From Salinigranum marinum (GTDB taxonomy: Archaea > Halobacteriota > Halobacteria > Halobacteriales > Haloferacaceae): a stretch of 64,000 nucleotides of DNA. Both the position numbers and the translations under genes were made by a program. Positions 15,671 through 23,590 of the stretch are shown one piece after another (within the stretch, counting starts at the first letter, position 1; each line of letters opens with the position of its first letter). The stretch lies in NCBI RefSeq assembly GCF_024228675.1, contig NZ_CP100463.1, positions 186,001 to 250,000 on the forward strand, in the 5' to 3' direction. The notes beneath the pieces were generated by a model. The model was not told the origin of the DNA, searched no databases, and saw only the letters and a program-made list of their open reading frames with translations.

Positions 15671-17327
15671 ACCCGTTATCGCTTTAGCTCAAGATGGTCG
15701 TTTAATTCCGAAGTTGGAGCTCAAGCGATGCTGCTGAAGTAGGAGACGTAACTCACAGCAGGACGTGATCCGCGAGATCACACTGATCCTTCGCGGCAGA
15801 GTGGCGGGATTCCTCCATGATTCTGGAGAAACCAGAGCGTTGCCACTCACCGCTGGCGTTCCCGGCCCGGCTGAACGCTGTCAGCCGGGCCGGATTGTCG
15901 CCAATTCACCGTCGTTGATCAGATTCGGATCGACGGTCCCGTGAGCCACGCGCTCGGTCAGCGCGTGGCGATTCACGTTCGGATCAATCACCCCTTCAAG
16001 AATCACCAGTCCGACGCAATCCCACGGATAGCCCAGTTGCTCGGCCATCGTTTCCAGCAGCTTTCCACTGAACCACTGGAGTCGCTTCGAGAACCGCATC
16101 GGTTGCACCCGAGTCGTCTCCTCAACAGAGTCCAGTGAGGCGGGTCCGAGCCGTGCTCGCACCCGCCGTAACAGATACCCACTCAACAGGAGCATAAGCA
16201 CCGCCGCCAGTAGAAAACAGTTGACGGCGGCTTCTCGGCGGACCGGAATCACCTCCAAGCCGAAGATCTACTTGAGTTCTTGAATGATGGTCTCGACGCT
16301 CCACTGGTTGCTGTACAGCGCCGCGAGTTCTCGCGGCGCGAAAACTTTTCTGGGAAGATTCGTCGCGTAGAGGTGGTACTCGTGGTCGGCATCAACGTCG
16401 TCGCGATAGGCGGGTGCATCCTCGTCATCCTCGTGTCGTACACCGATCACTCGGAGGTCGTAGGGAAGGTGTGGCTCGTCCTGATCCGCACCGACTGTTG
16501 CGGTGACGTCGATGATCTGTCGGTAGAGGTCGGGCAGCACCTCTTGGAGGTGCGTGCCCTCTAGGTCGATCGAGTTCCCGCGCAAGGTGCGGGGTTCGTC
16601 AATGACGTGTGGATGCGCATCGGCGTTGAGCCGGCAGACGAACCAGCCACCGTTATTGTCGATACGTCCTAACCGACCGTAGTCGAGATAGCCGAGATCG
16701 AACATTGTGAGGGAGTCTTCGACCCACTTACCGATCTCGAACTGGGTGGTTTCCTGGGTTCGAGCACTCGTAATCGAGTCGAGGAACGGGGCGACCGAGG
16801 CGAGTGATTCGACCACGTGGAGCTTCGCTCCAGCGTGGTCGTCATCAAAGCCGGGGAAGTCGTTGACCGATTCCGGTGAGAGCGTGCAAATGATCGCATC
16901 CGGGATGAAGATATCCCGGAAGCGACTGTACCGTCCACCGAGGGATGACTGGGTTCGTCCGAGTTCAACACTGACGTAGTCGACAAGATCAGCGAGAAGC
17001 TCGGTCAGTTCGGGAGTGATCCACTGTTGGATCGATGAGTAGGCGACATCGTCACTGGTGAACGCTTTGTAGAGGTCACGAACAGCGCTGACGGAGCCGT
17101 TGGCTTGGGTTGTCCCACTCAGAAAGGTCCAGAGGAACGGAACAGGCTCGATATCGCGGTGACGTTCAATGAGGTCGGTGGCGCGACCGTGGTCGCGCAC
17201 CGACCGAGGAGGGACCAGATTGTTCAGTTCCTGACAGATGAGGTGAAGCCATCGGTCCATATCTCCGTGTGTACGCGGGTGGGAATTGCCGTTGCTGTTC
17301 GAGTTGAATCGTTAAGCGAAAACGGGT
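15671..17327 (-). mobile_element. ISH8-like IS4-family element, inactive
   Basis: Near-terminal inverted repeats: ACCCGTTATCGCTTTA at 15671 and, inverted, ACCCGTTTTCGCTTAA ending at about 17327 (14 of 16 identical). They enclose a single transposase gene on the minus strand. Outer limits may extend a few bases. No matching target duplication was found at the visible flanks. About 1.66 kb, usual for the group. Confidence 0.7.
15881..17260 (-). pseudogene. ISH8-like transposase with in-frame amber codon
   Basis: From ATG 17260 the gene reads MDRWLHLICQELNNL through the IS4-type catalytic core: FDLGYLDYGRLGRID with the second catalytic Asp, FVCRLNADAHP, HLYATNLPRKVFAPRELAALY, and NQWSVETIIQELK, the YREK-like C1 motif with the Glu. 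A TAG at plus-strand 16268-16270 stops it directly after ELK, and the same frame continues IFGLEVIPVRREAAV with the family's C-terminal helix to 15881. Only one base change separates it from an open gene of 459 codons. Haloarchaea are not known to decode TAG as pyrrolysine, so a nonsense mutation is the simplest reading. Confidence 0.8.
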
Positions 17328-17330
17328 GGT

Positions 17331-17510
17331 ATGGCCCAGTCTTTGTGGGATTCCGTCGGACAACGGCAGGCAGGGATACTCATGATGGGTCTCTCGCTGT
17401 TGGTGTACCGTGTCGCCGGGTTGGATGGACGTGCTACTCCATCAATCATCGCGGGACTCCTTGTCTTCGCCGCGTTTGGAGGATTCCTGTTCGTGAGACC
17501 GCTGTCATAA
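17331..17510 (+). CDS. Small two-helix membrane protein
   Basis: 59 residues from ATG 17331, MAQSLWDSVGQRQAGILMMG then two hydrophobic helices (ILMMGLSLLVYRVAG and SIIAGLLVFAAFGGFLFV). The ATG begins within 5 bp of the IS end at about 17327, so the start may have been moved by the insertion and the native N-terminus may be lost. No family recognised. Confidence 0.5.
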   Translation: MAQSLWDSVGQRQAGILMMGLSLLVYRVAGLDGRATPSIIAGLLVFAAFGGFLFVRPLS

Positions 17511-17686
17511 TGATAAACATTTAGATGATGCACTGGTCGGTTGCCCTGATCTCGTCTGAGTGACTCGGAGACTCTCAGTGAGCGTTTTTCATTCACCGGT
17601 GACCATATCCAAATTATATCACTTGAAGCACATAATTATAAATGGTGTTGAATATACGTATTAGGGGCAGTGAGGCGAGATAACAC

Positions 17687-18583
17687 ATGAGACAAGACAT
17701 CGAATTCGAGGCGGAAGGGGATACACTTCGAGGATGGCTGTACACTCCCGACGAGAGGGACGGATCCGTACCCACGGTCGTCATGGCGCACGGGTTTTCG
17801 GCAGTCAAGGAGATGTACCTCGACAAGTACGCAGAGGTGTTCAGCGAGGCTGGACTTGGTGCGCTGGTGTTCGACAACCGGAACTTTGGTGATAGCGAAG
17901 GTGAGCCACGCTACGAGATCGACCCGTGGCAGCAGGTTCGTGACTACCGACACGCGATCACGTATGCGACGACACGTGAGGAAATCGACGGTGATCGTAT
18001 CGGCGTCTGGGGATCGAGCTATAGTGGTGGGCATGCACTCACGGTTGGCGCTCTCGAAAACCGGGTGAGTGCTGTCGTTTCCCAAGTCCCGGTGACTGAC
18101 GGGTATCACAACGTGCGGCGACTCGTTCGTGCGGACATCATGGGCCAATTACGAGGTCAATTCGATCAGGACCGACTCGCTCGGTTCAACGGGGAAGATC
18201 CTGCGATGATTCCCGTCGTCTCCGAGGACCTTCTGGGCGATGCGGCACTGCCGACACAGGATTCCTACGAGTGGTTCACGGAGACCAAGGAGAAACGGGC
18301 TCCGAACTGGGAGAACGAGGTTACGCTCAAAACCATCGAAATGTTGGCCGAGTATGCGCCCATCGACTACATAGATCAGATCAGCCCGACGCCGATGATG
18401 ATGATCATCGCGGAAGGCGACCATCTCGCAGTCGCTGATAAAGCGTTCGAGGCGTTCGAAGAAGCGCTTGAGCCGAAGAAACTCGTCACGATTGACGGTG
18501 GTCACTTCGGCGCCTACGTCGAAAAGTTCGAGGAGTCTAGCGGTCCTGCTCGTGACTGGTTCGTTGAGCACTTGGAGGCGTAA
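17687..18583 (+). CDS. Alpha/beta hydrolase (FrsA/YcjY-like)
   Basis: 298 residues with a complete alpha/beta-hydrolase core: VVMAHGFSAVK gives the oxyanion region, GVWGSSYSGGHAL the nucleophile elbow with its serine, IIAEGDHLAV the acid and DGGHFGAYVEKFEE the catalytic histidine. The long early strand GDTLRGWLYTPDE and the VFDNRNFGDSEGEPR segment place it with FrsA/YcjY-type hydrolases that act on small esters or similar substrates in the cytoplasm. A TTATAAAT box at about 17636 and GGCGAG before the ATG support this start. An SDR gene follows after 2 bp, so the two are translationally coupled. Confidence 0.85.
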   Translation: MRQDIEFEAEGDTLRGWLYTPDERDGSVPTVVMAHGFSAVKEMYLDKYAEVFSEAGLGALVFDNRNFGDSEGEPRYEIDPWQQVRDYRHAITYATTREEIDGDRIGVWGSSYSGGHALTVGALENRVSAVVSQVPVTDGYHNVRRLVRADIMGQLRGQFDQDRLARFNGEDPAMIPVVSEDLLGDAALPTQDSYEWFTETKEKRAPNWENEVTLKTIEMLAEYAPIDYIDQISPTPMMMIIAEGDHLAVADKAFEAFEEALEPKKLVTIDGGHFGAYVEKFEESSGPARDWFVEHLEA

Positions 18584-18585
18584 GC

Positions 18586-19398
18586 ATGGCAGACCAACTG
18601 GCCGGGCAAGCTGCCATCGTCACCGGTGCGAGTTCAGGATTCGGTCGCCAAATCGCCCTCTCCTTTGCGGAGGAGGGTGCCAGCGTTGTCTGTGCGGACA
18701 TCCGTGAAACCCCGCGAGAGGGTGGCTACGAGGAGCATCCCGATCTTTCGACACCCGAAGTAATCGAGGACAACGGAGGTGACGCGACCTTCGTCGAGTG
18801 CGACGTCACCAATGCTGATTCCGTGGCTGCAGCGGTCGAGGAGTGCGTTGAGGCGTACTCACGGTTGGACATCATGATGAACAATGCTGGGATTTACCCT
18901 CCGAACGGGCGGCTACACGAACGTCCCGACGAGGATTTAGAGAAGGCCCACGCTGTGAACGTCAAGGGAGTCTGGAACGGATCGAAACAGGCCGTTCTGC
19001 AGTTCTTGGAACAGGGTGACGGTGGAAACATCATTAATCTCGTCTCAACAGCCGGACTTCACGGCTGGCAGAATCAGCTTGCGTACAACGCTTCGAAGGG
19101 CGCTGCGAAGCAGATAACCGAGACGCTGGCGACCGACTACGGTCCTGACGGTATCAGAGCGAACGCGATCTGTCCGGGGTTTGCACCGACCGCACTCACC
19201 TCGGAACTCTACGAGATTGAGGAGTTCAAACAACACGTCATCGAGACGACTCCGTACGGGGATCGGTGGGTCAGTCCGAACGACGTCGCCAACCTAGCCG
19301 TCTTCCTGGCCTCCGACAACTCCGGATTCATTACTGGGCAGTGCCACGTCGTCGACGGCGGACACTCACTCGTTTACGCCCACACAAAGGACCTGTAA
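18586..19398 (+). CDS. Short-chain dehydrogenase/reductase
   Basis: 270 residues of the classical SDR type. The nucleotide motif TGASSGFG sits at residues 13-20, CADIR ends the second strand, NNAGIYPP is the fourth strand motif, and the catalytic Ser in LVSTAGLHGW with Tyr-x-x-x-Lys in YNASK complete the active site. The C-terminus FITGQCHVVDGGHSL is standard. A GGAGG ribosome site overlaps the end of the hydrolase gene, 2 bp away, so both are made together. An oxidoreductase acting on a hydroxyl or keto group linked to the hydrolase product is a reasonable inference; the substrate is unknown. Confidence 0.88.
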   Translation: MADQLAGQAAIVTGASSGFGRQIALSFAEEGASVVCADIRETPREGGYEEHPDLSTPEVIEDNGGDATFVECDVTNADSVAAAVEECVEAYSRLDIMMNNAGIYPPNGRLHERPDEDLEKAHAVNVKGVWNGSKQAVLQFLEQGDGGNIINLVSTAGLHGWQNQLAYNASKGAAKQITETLATDYGPDGIRANAICPGFAPTALTSELYEIEEFKQHVIETTPYGDRWVSPNDVANLAVFLASDNSGFITGQCHVVDGGHSLVYAHTKDL

Positions 19399-19434
19399 TC
19401 GATCCTACGAGGAAATATCACTCCGAATACAACA

Positions 19435-19557
19435 ATGGCAGACCAACTATCGGGCCAAACGGCCATCGTCACCGGTGCGAGTTCAGGCAACGGGCGAGCG
19501 ATCGCGAAAACCTTCGCCGATGAGGGTGCCGCGGTCGTTTGCGCGGATATTCGGTAG
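19435..19557 (+). pseudogene. Second SDR copy, cut after 40 residues
   Basis: Opens MADQLSGQTAIVTGASSGNG, nearly identical to the intact SDR just upstream, with CADIR before the break. The mobile repeat beginning at 19552 supplies the TAG stop (19555-19557) within its first bases. It was evidently a tandem paralogue; nothing beyond residue 40 remains. Confidence 0.85.
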
Positions 19558-19659
19558 TTCCCATCGTATCAATAATATCATATATTGTAGATGTGAACGA
19601 AGAAGAGTTTAATCGATAAAATCGAGAGACCTAGGGTCATTATGCCTATATTCATTTGT

Positions 19660-19679
19660 TACCGTAAATTGTACCGTAA
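19660..19679 (+). promoter_or_regulatory. Direct-repeat operator-like site before RHH gene
   Basis: TACCGTAA occurs at 19660-19667 and 19672-19679, 12 bp apart, 20 bp before the RHH start. Ribbon-helix-helix dimers commonly bind such half-site pairs, so autoregulation is plausible. Confidence 0.4.
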
Positions 19680-19699
19680 CACAGCTCATGTGAAGATGC

Positions 19700-19900
19700 A
19701 TGCCACCAGACGGATACACAACTGTCACGATCAGTGATGGGTTGGCTGAGAAACTCGTTCGGATCATGAACCGCCACAATCGGCCCAGCTACGCAGAAGC
19801 CATCAAGTATGCCGTCGATTCGACTCTCGTCCGTGAGGAAGATATCACGGTCAAAGAACTCGTTCAGTTCCTCGCTGAACGAGTCGACGAATTGGAATAA
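19700..19900 (+). CDS. Ribbon-helix-helix protein inside the MITE
   Basis: 66 residues: strand GYTTVTISDGLAEKLV, helices through RIMNRHNRPSYAEAIKYAVDSTL, then a C-terminal helix VKELVQFLAERVDELE. The turn RPSYAEAI matches the RHH fold used by CopG-like repressors. It is the only gene within the ISH3-ended repeat and may control its own expression through the TACCGTAA pair. Whether it affects transposition, copy number or host genes is unknown. Confidence 0.72.
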   Translation: MPPDGYTTVTISDGLAEKLVRIMNRHNRPSYAEAIKYAVDSTLVREEDITVKELVQFLAERVDELE

Positions 19901-20226
19901 CTACTTACAGTAACATTTACCATAACACTCGGAATGAATCATTGGCTAGTGGTTTTGGACTCCGACCGCAGCCGGTAATGATGATTTCCCAACTAGATGG
20001 GAACTACCGACAGTGTGAGCCTCGCGGGCAAGCCCGCCCGAGTCGGGGTTGCCCGTTCGCTTCCCCAACGCTTGTTTGGCTACACGTAGTGCTGTCTCAA
20101 CGAGTTCGAGTAGAGCGACGCCCATAATCGCCTTCTCGACCTCGTTTCCTCAAACTCCTTACGGAGCAATCCTGCTGCTGTCGTCCATTTTCAATAGAGC
20201 AGAAATCATGTGTCTTGAATCAATCG

Positions 20227-20502
20227 CTACAGTGGCAGAATGCCGAGCAGAGACAACTGCCAGGCGAACAGGAGTGCGAGCGCCGTCACCACCGAGTAGT
20301 GCACTCGGCCCCAGCGAGTCCAGAGGCCGTCGCGCCACGCGAACCCGGTCTCGATGACGGCACTGATTGTCCCGGCGAGGGTGACGTACCGGAGCACCTT
20401 GCCGGCCCGAAGTGCCAGCGACAGCGAGGCGGTCTCCGCGTTGAAGTTGATCCAAGCCAGCAGGAAGATCGCTAGCACTGCCAGCCAGAGCAGACTCACC
20501 AT
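20227..20502 (-). pseudogene. Membrane C-terminal fragment of a serine hydrolase-like protein
   Basis: 91 residues with three hydrophobic helices: MVSLLWLAVLAIFLLAW, VLRYVTLAGTISAVIETG and VHYSVVTALALLFAWQLSLLG. The motif around WTRWGRVHYSVV resembles the C-terminal membrane region of haloarchaeal beta-lactamase-type serine hydrolases; the enzymatic domain is absent, so this is probably only the tail. It could instead be a real small membrane protein. Between the MITE end (20009) and this gene, a minus-strand frame reads AIMGVALLELVETALRVAKQ, a further unassigned fragment. Confidence 0.45.
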
Positions 20503-20884
20503 GCCGAGGAGTCAGCGGGCCGCCCGCTAACGGTCGCTCGGGACCTCACCGCCTCGCCATCGTCGCCACACCGGGTTACCGAGCCGTGCGAAGAACTATC
20601 AGACGAATATTACTATCGGTATATAATAATATAAATGATATAAAACTCTTCGACAAAGGTAGAAGGGTTATCTATTCACGACTGACTAACCGAACCCGAC
20701 TGCAATTAAGATGGACTATGCCGGCGAGTGACCGGGTGTTCCGAACCGGTTGGGGCCGGCCGTCGGCTGACAAAGTCGAACCGCAGTGGCGGAGCAGTTT
20801 CGGGTAGAGAGCTGGCGACTGCGACCACGTCCTATCAACACCTATATACTGATGATTATATGGGCCAAAGCCATGACCTGAAAC
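20503..20884. other. Intergenic with IclR promoter
   Basis: No gene seen. It is AT-rich around 20600-20660. A CTATATA box at 20842-20848, 37 bp before the IclR-type ATG, is the best promoter candidate. Confidence 0.5.
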
Positions 20885-21658
20885 ATGGGAACCAGCCGCG
20901 TATTGTCGACGACGAACAACTCTCTTGAGGTTATCGAGACGATTATAAAACTCGACGGCGCATCGCTCTCAGAAATCAGTGACGAGTTGGAGATGGCCCG
21001 GAGCGCGGTTCACACTCACCTGAATACCCTCCTCAAGCACGGCTACGTTGTGCGAGAGGGGAACGTCTACCGAATTGGTCTGAAGCTGGTGCATCTAGGT
21101 GAATACGCGAAGAACCAGCACGAGGTACACTCGATGGCCGAAAAATGGGTCTCACGATTGGCGGAACGAACCGAACTAGAGACCGACTTCACGGTCGAAG
21201 AAAACGGTCGGATTATCTCTCTGTACGACAGCACGAAGTACTCCACGGATGGGGTGACGTTCCTCGATAACGGTCGATATTACTACTGTCACAACACCGC
21301 GGCCGGTAAAGCGATACTCAGCCACTACTCCGAAGAGAAGGTCGGGGAGATCCTCGACCAGTGGGGAATGCCGTCGGATACGTCGCGGTCGATAACGACG
21401 AGAGGGGAGTTCTTCGACGAACTCCAGCGGGTCCGAGAGCGTGGGTACGCCACCAGTCTGGAGGAGTGCATCGAGTCACTCAACGCCGCCGCCCGTGCGG
21501 TCCAGAATCCACGGGGCCAGATCTGTGGTGCGTTCGTCGTCACCGGGCCGTCGTACGTGCTCGACGAAACTCGTATCAAGGAAGTGAGCAACCAACTCGT
21601 CGAAACGGCACAGGAGTACGAGCGGAATCTCGAGCGATACTACGAAGTAAGTGAGTAG
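20885..21658 (+). CDS. IclR-family transcriptional regulator
   Basis: 257 residues. The N-terminal winged helix covers residues about 8-65 (SLEVIETIIKLDG, SLSEISDELEMARSAVHTHLNTL, wing VVREGNVYRIG), then the linker helix and a C-terminal IclR effector domain: LAERTELETDFTVEENGR, YYCHNTAAGKAILSHYS, RVRERGYATSLEECIESLNAAARAV and GAFVVTGPSYVL, the small-molecule pocket. Family members repress or activate catabolic operons on binding aromatic or carboxylic acids. It lies downstream of the hydrolase/SDR operon on the same strand, with a mobile repeat in between, so control of that operon is possible but not shown. Confidence 0.9.
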   Translation: MGTSRVLSTTNNSLEVIETIIKLDGASLSEISDELEMARSAVHTHLNTLLKHGYVVREGNVYRIGLKLVHLGEYAKNQHEVHSMAEKWVSRLAERTELETDFTVEENGRIISLYDSTKYSTDGVTFLDNGRYYYCHNTAAGKAILSHYSEEKVGEILDQWGMPSDTSRSITTRGEFFDELQRVRERGYATSLEECIESLNAAARAVQNPRGQICGAFVVTGPSYVLDETRIKEVSNQLVETAQEYERNLERYYEVSE

Positions 21659-21966
21659 CTCTCACGGACGGAGCAAGCGTTCCAGGTTCGTTCCGAGTAG
21701 CCTGGTCCGGCACGTCGTGACTCCCCGTTCGGGTATTCTCTCCTGTGACTCCTCGGTCTACCGTCGTCTGGATCGAAGAGAATAAACGAATATATTTTTG
21801 TATCCATAGTTATATAATTTTAGTGATACTATAGTAAGTGGGACTAGAAAATAACAATATAACAGTATACATGTTTCGACGATAGATAGCATGCGTCACG
21901 CCACCCGCGTCGATGGATTACTACGGGGCGATCGAGAGCGGTCTTGGAGACGCCCTACACCTGGAG
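21659..21966. other. AT-rich intergenic stretch
   Basis: 308 bases up to the outer inverted repeat of the next mobile segment; AT-rich around 21780-21880. Nothing coding is seen. Confidence 0.5.
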
Positions 21967-22086
21967 ACATTCGTCTTTAGTTAAGAAATCGCGTGACAGC
22001 GGCAGGATTTCTTCACTGTACAAGAAATAGCTGAGATTTCTTCTGATAAATATTCAACTTGAACCGAAATAAGACAATAAGCTTAC

Positions 22087-22102
22087 GGTGCACCCGGTGC
22101 AC
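22087..22102 (+). promoter_or_regulatory. GGTGCAC direct-repeat site before RHH gene
   Basis: GGTGCAC at 22087-22093 and 22096-22102; each contains the palindrome GTGCAC. It lies 25 bp before the RHH start. A single further copy is near 23392. Confidence 0.4.
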
Positions 22103-22126
22103 GCATTTCTAAGAGTGTCTAAAACT

Positions 22127-22330
22127 ATGAGCCGAACCAAAATGGGCGTCTCCATCCGGACTGAACTCGTCGATGAACTCGATACAGTTGTTGGTGAGTG
22201 CTCAGATCTCGCAGCAAGCCGCTCCGAGACCGTTGAAGCCATCCTCGTAGCATATTTCCAGAACGAGGAAGAGAGAATCAAACAGACACGAGAGGTGATT
22301 ATCCGCAACAGAAAACGCTCTAACTCGTAG
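22127..22330 (+). CDS. Ribbon-helix-helix protein in second mobile segment
   Basis: 67 residues beginning MSRTKMGVSIRTELVDEL, then GECSDLAASRSETVEAILVAYF and a basic tail IIRNRKRSNS. Strand-helix-helix order and the SRSETVEAIL turn fit the CopG/MetJ-like RHH fold. The start at 22127 is chosen because the reading from 22088 covers the operator-like repeat. Like the RHH gene at 19700 it is a passenger of an inverted-repeat-bounded segment. Function unknown; probably a DNA-binding repressor. Confidence 0.7.
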   Translation: MSRTKMGVSIRTELVDELDTVVGECSDLAASRSETVEAILVAYFQNEEERIKQTREVIIRNRKRSNS

Positions 22331-22355
22331 AGAAGTCCGTGCACTATAGTAACAG

Positions 22356-23346
22356 TCAAAAATAGCTGCTCACACTTGGGACGGAAATCTGGTCAAGTGC
22401 CTTGTCGATCGCTGCGTTGAGTTCGTTAAGAGAATCGAAGAATCGGTTGCCGAGAGCGTTTTTTAGCTGTCTCCAGCACTCTTCGACTGGATTCAGTTCA
22501 GGTGAATACGCTGGCAATCTCACGAGGGCGAGGTCGTCACGGGCCGCTAGGTCCGTGACGGCCGACGCCCGGAAGTATGGCGCACCGTCGAGGACGACAA
22601 TTAGATCTTCTTGGAATTCTTCACACAGTGCGAGGATGAAGTGCTTCGCGTGTTTGGCGGTGACGTACTCTTCGAATCGTGAAAAGAAGCGATTACCGTC
22701 CTCGGTGATCGCGCCGAGCAAGCACGTCCAGTCACGTTGTCCAGAAAGCTCAACCGACGGCCGCGTGCCGCGCGGAAACCACGCGGCTCAACTTGCACGG
22801 ATTTCTTGATTTGGTCGATACAGACTACCGTGGCGTCCATCTCTCGTCGCTTTTTTTGAGTTCTTCGTGAAACTCGTCGCGGTCTTCAGGCTCAGCTTCG
22901 GCGGCTGTTCGACGAGGCTTTTGATAACTCAATCCCGCTTCTTTCATCAACCGCCGACAACTGGGGATTGAGTACTCAACGCCGAACGTTTCTTCGAGAA
23001 ATTCGTCGAGAAGCGCCGGCGTCCACGCCGGCGCGTCGATTCCTGCTTCAGTGGGTGGTTGCTGAAGCGTCTGTTCCAATTACTTCTGTTGTTCTTCGGT
23101 AAGCTTACACGGTCTTCCTGACCGATGATCGTCCTGAACAGCCTGCACAAGCGGCTCTTGTTCGAGCCGCTTGAGCCAGCTGTAAATCGTCCGTCTCTGC
23201 ACACCGTACCACTCAGACAGCTCGGTTTGTGTGACACCGTTTTTGTACGCAATCGCTGCTGTCAGTCGCTGTGCCGGCTTGTTTCCCTCAACATTGTTGA
23301 GCGCGTGTTGAAGTTCCTCGACAGAAATCTCGTCGAGATGGTCCAT
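22356..23346 (-). pseudogene. IS630-family transposase, degraded
   Basis: The N-terminal helix-turn-helix is intact (NGVTQTELSEWYGVQRRTIYSWLKRLEQ from ATG 23346), then an in-frame TAA near 23080 interrupts TEEQQK and LEQTLQ. The second segment runs to KKSDERWTPR where the frame is lost, MDATVVCIDQIKKSVQVEPR lies in another frame, and a further shift leads to the end: LDGAPYFRA with a catalytic Asp and PAYSPELNPVEECW with the catalytic Glu. At least one stop and two frameshifts make it inactive. Confidence 0.8.
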
Positions 23347-23590
23347 AGTTAACCACTAATACTTGGGTAGAAAGTTCTAACGCCTAATATAGGTGCACGC
23401 ACTTCTTAGAGCGTTATTCGAAGTCACAATCCAACTGGATCAATATTGTCTCCATGTATCATGAATAGAAGTCGCCTTTTCGCTATTCAGTCCCTACGCT
23501 GTAATGCGGTTTTGCTCTTAACTAAAGACGAATGTGGCTGTTGGTTAACACCGTCTGAGAAATCGAGTATCGTCTCATCGAACTCTGACG

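Larger units (their letters stand above)
19552..20009. mobile_element. 458-bp MITE with ISH3-type ends carrying an RHH gene
   Basis: Bounded by CGGTAGTTCCCATC (19552) and GATGGGAACTACCG (to 20009), exact inverted copies, the same end words as the ISH3-family element at 28245-29670. It contains no transposase but one small ribbon-helix-helix gene with its own promoter-like region. It interrupts an SDR gene. Flanking bases do not repeat. Confidence 0.75.
21967..23535. mobile_element. 1569-bp segment with 19-bp outer inverted repeats, nested IS630 debris
   Basis: ACATTCGTCTTTAGTTAAG at 21967-21985 is an exact inverted match to 23517-23535; weaker similarity continues inward. Inside are an RHH gene and a degraded IS630-type transposase. 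GGTGCACGCATTTCTAAGAG (from 22096) recurs in direct orientation near 23392 with few mismatches, perhaps marking the nested insertion. The family of the outer element is not recognised. Confidence 0.6.

Noticed and set aside
16268-16270. Pyrrolysine at the amber codon of the ISH8-like transposase
   Set aside because: No pylS or amber-suppressor tRNA is seen and a nonsense mutation in a transposase is far more likely.
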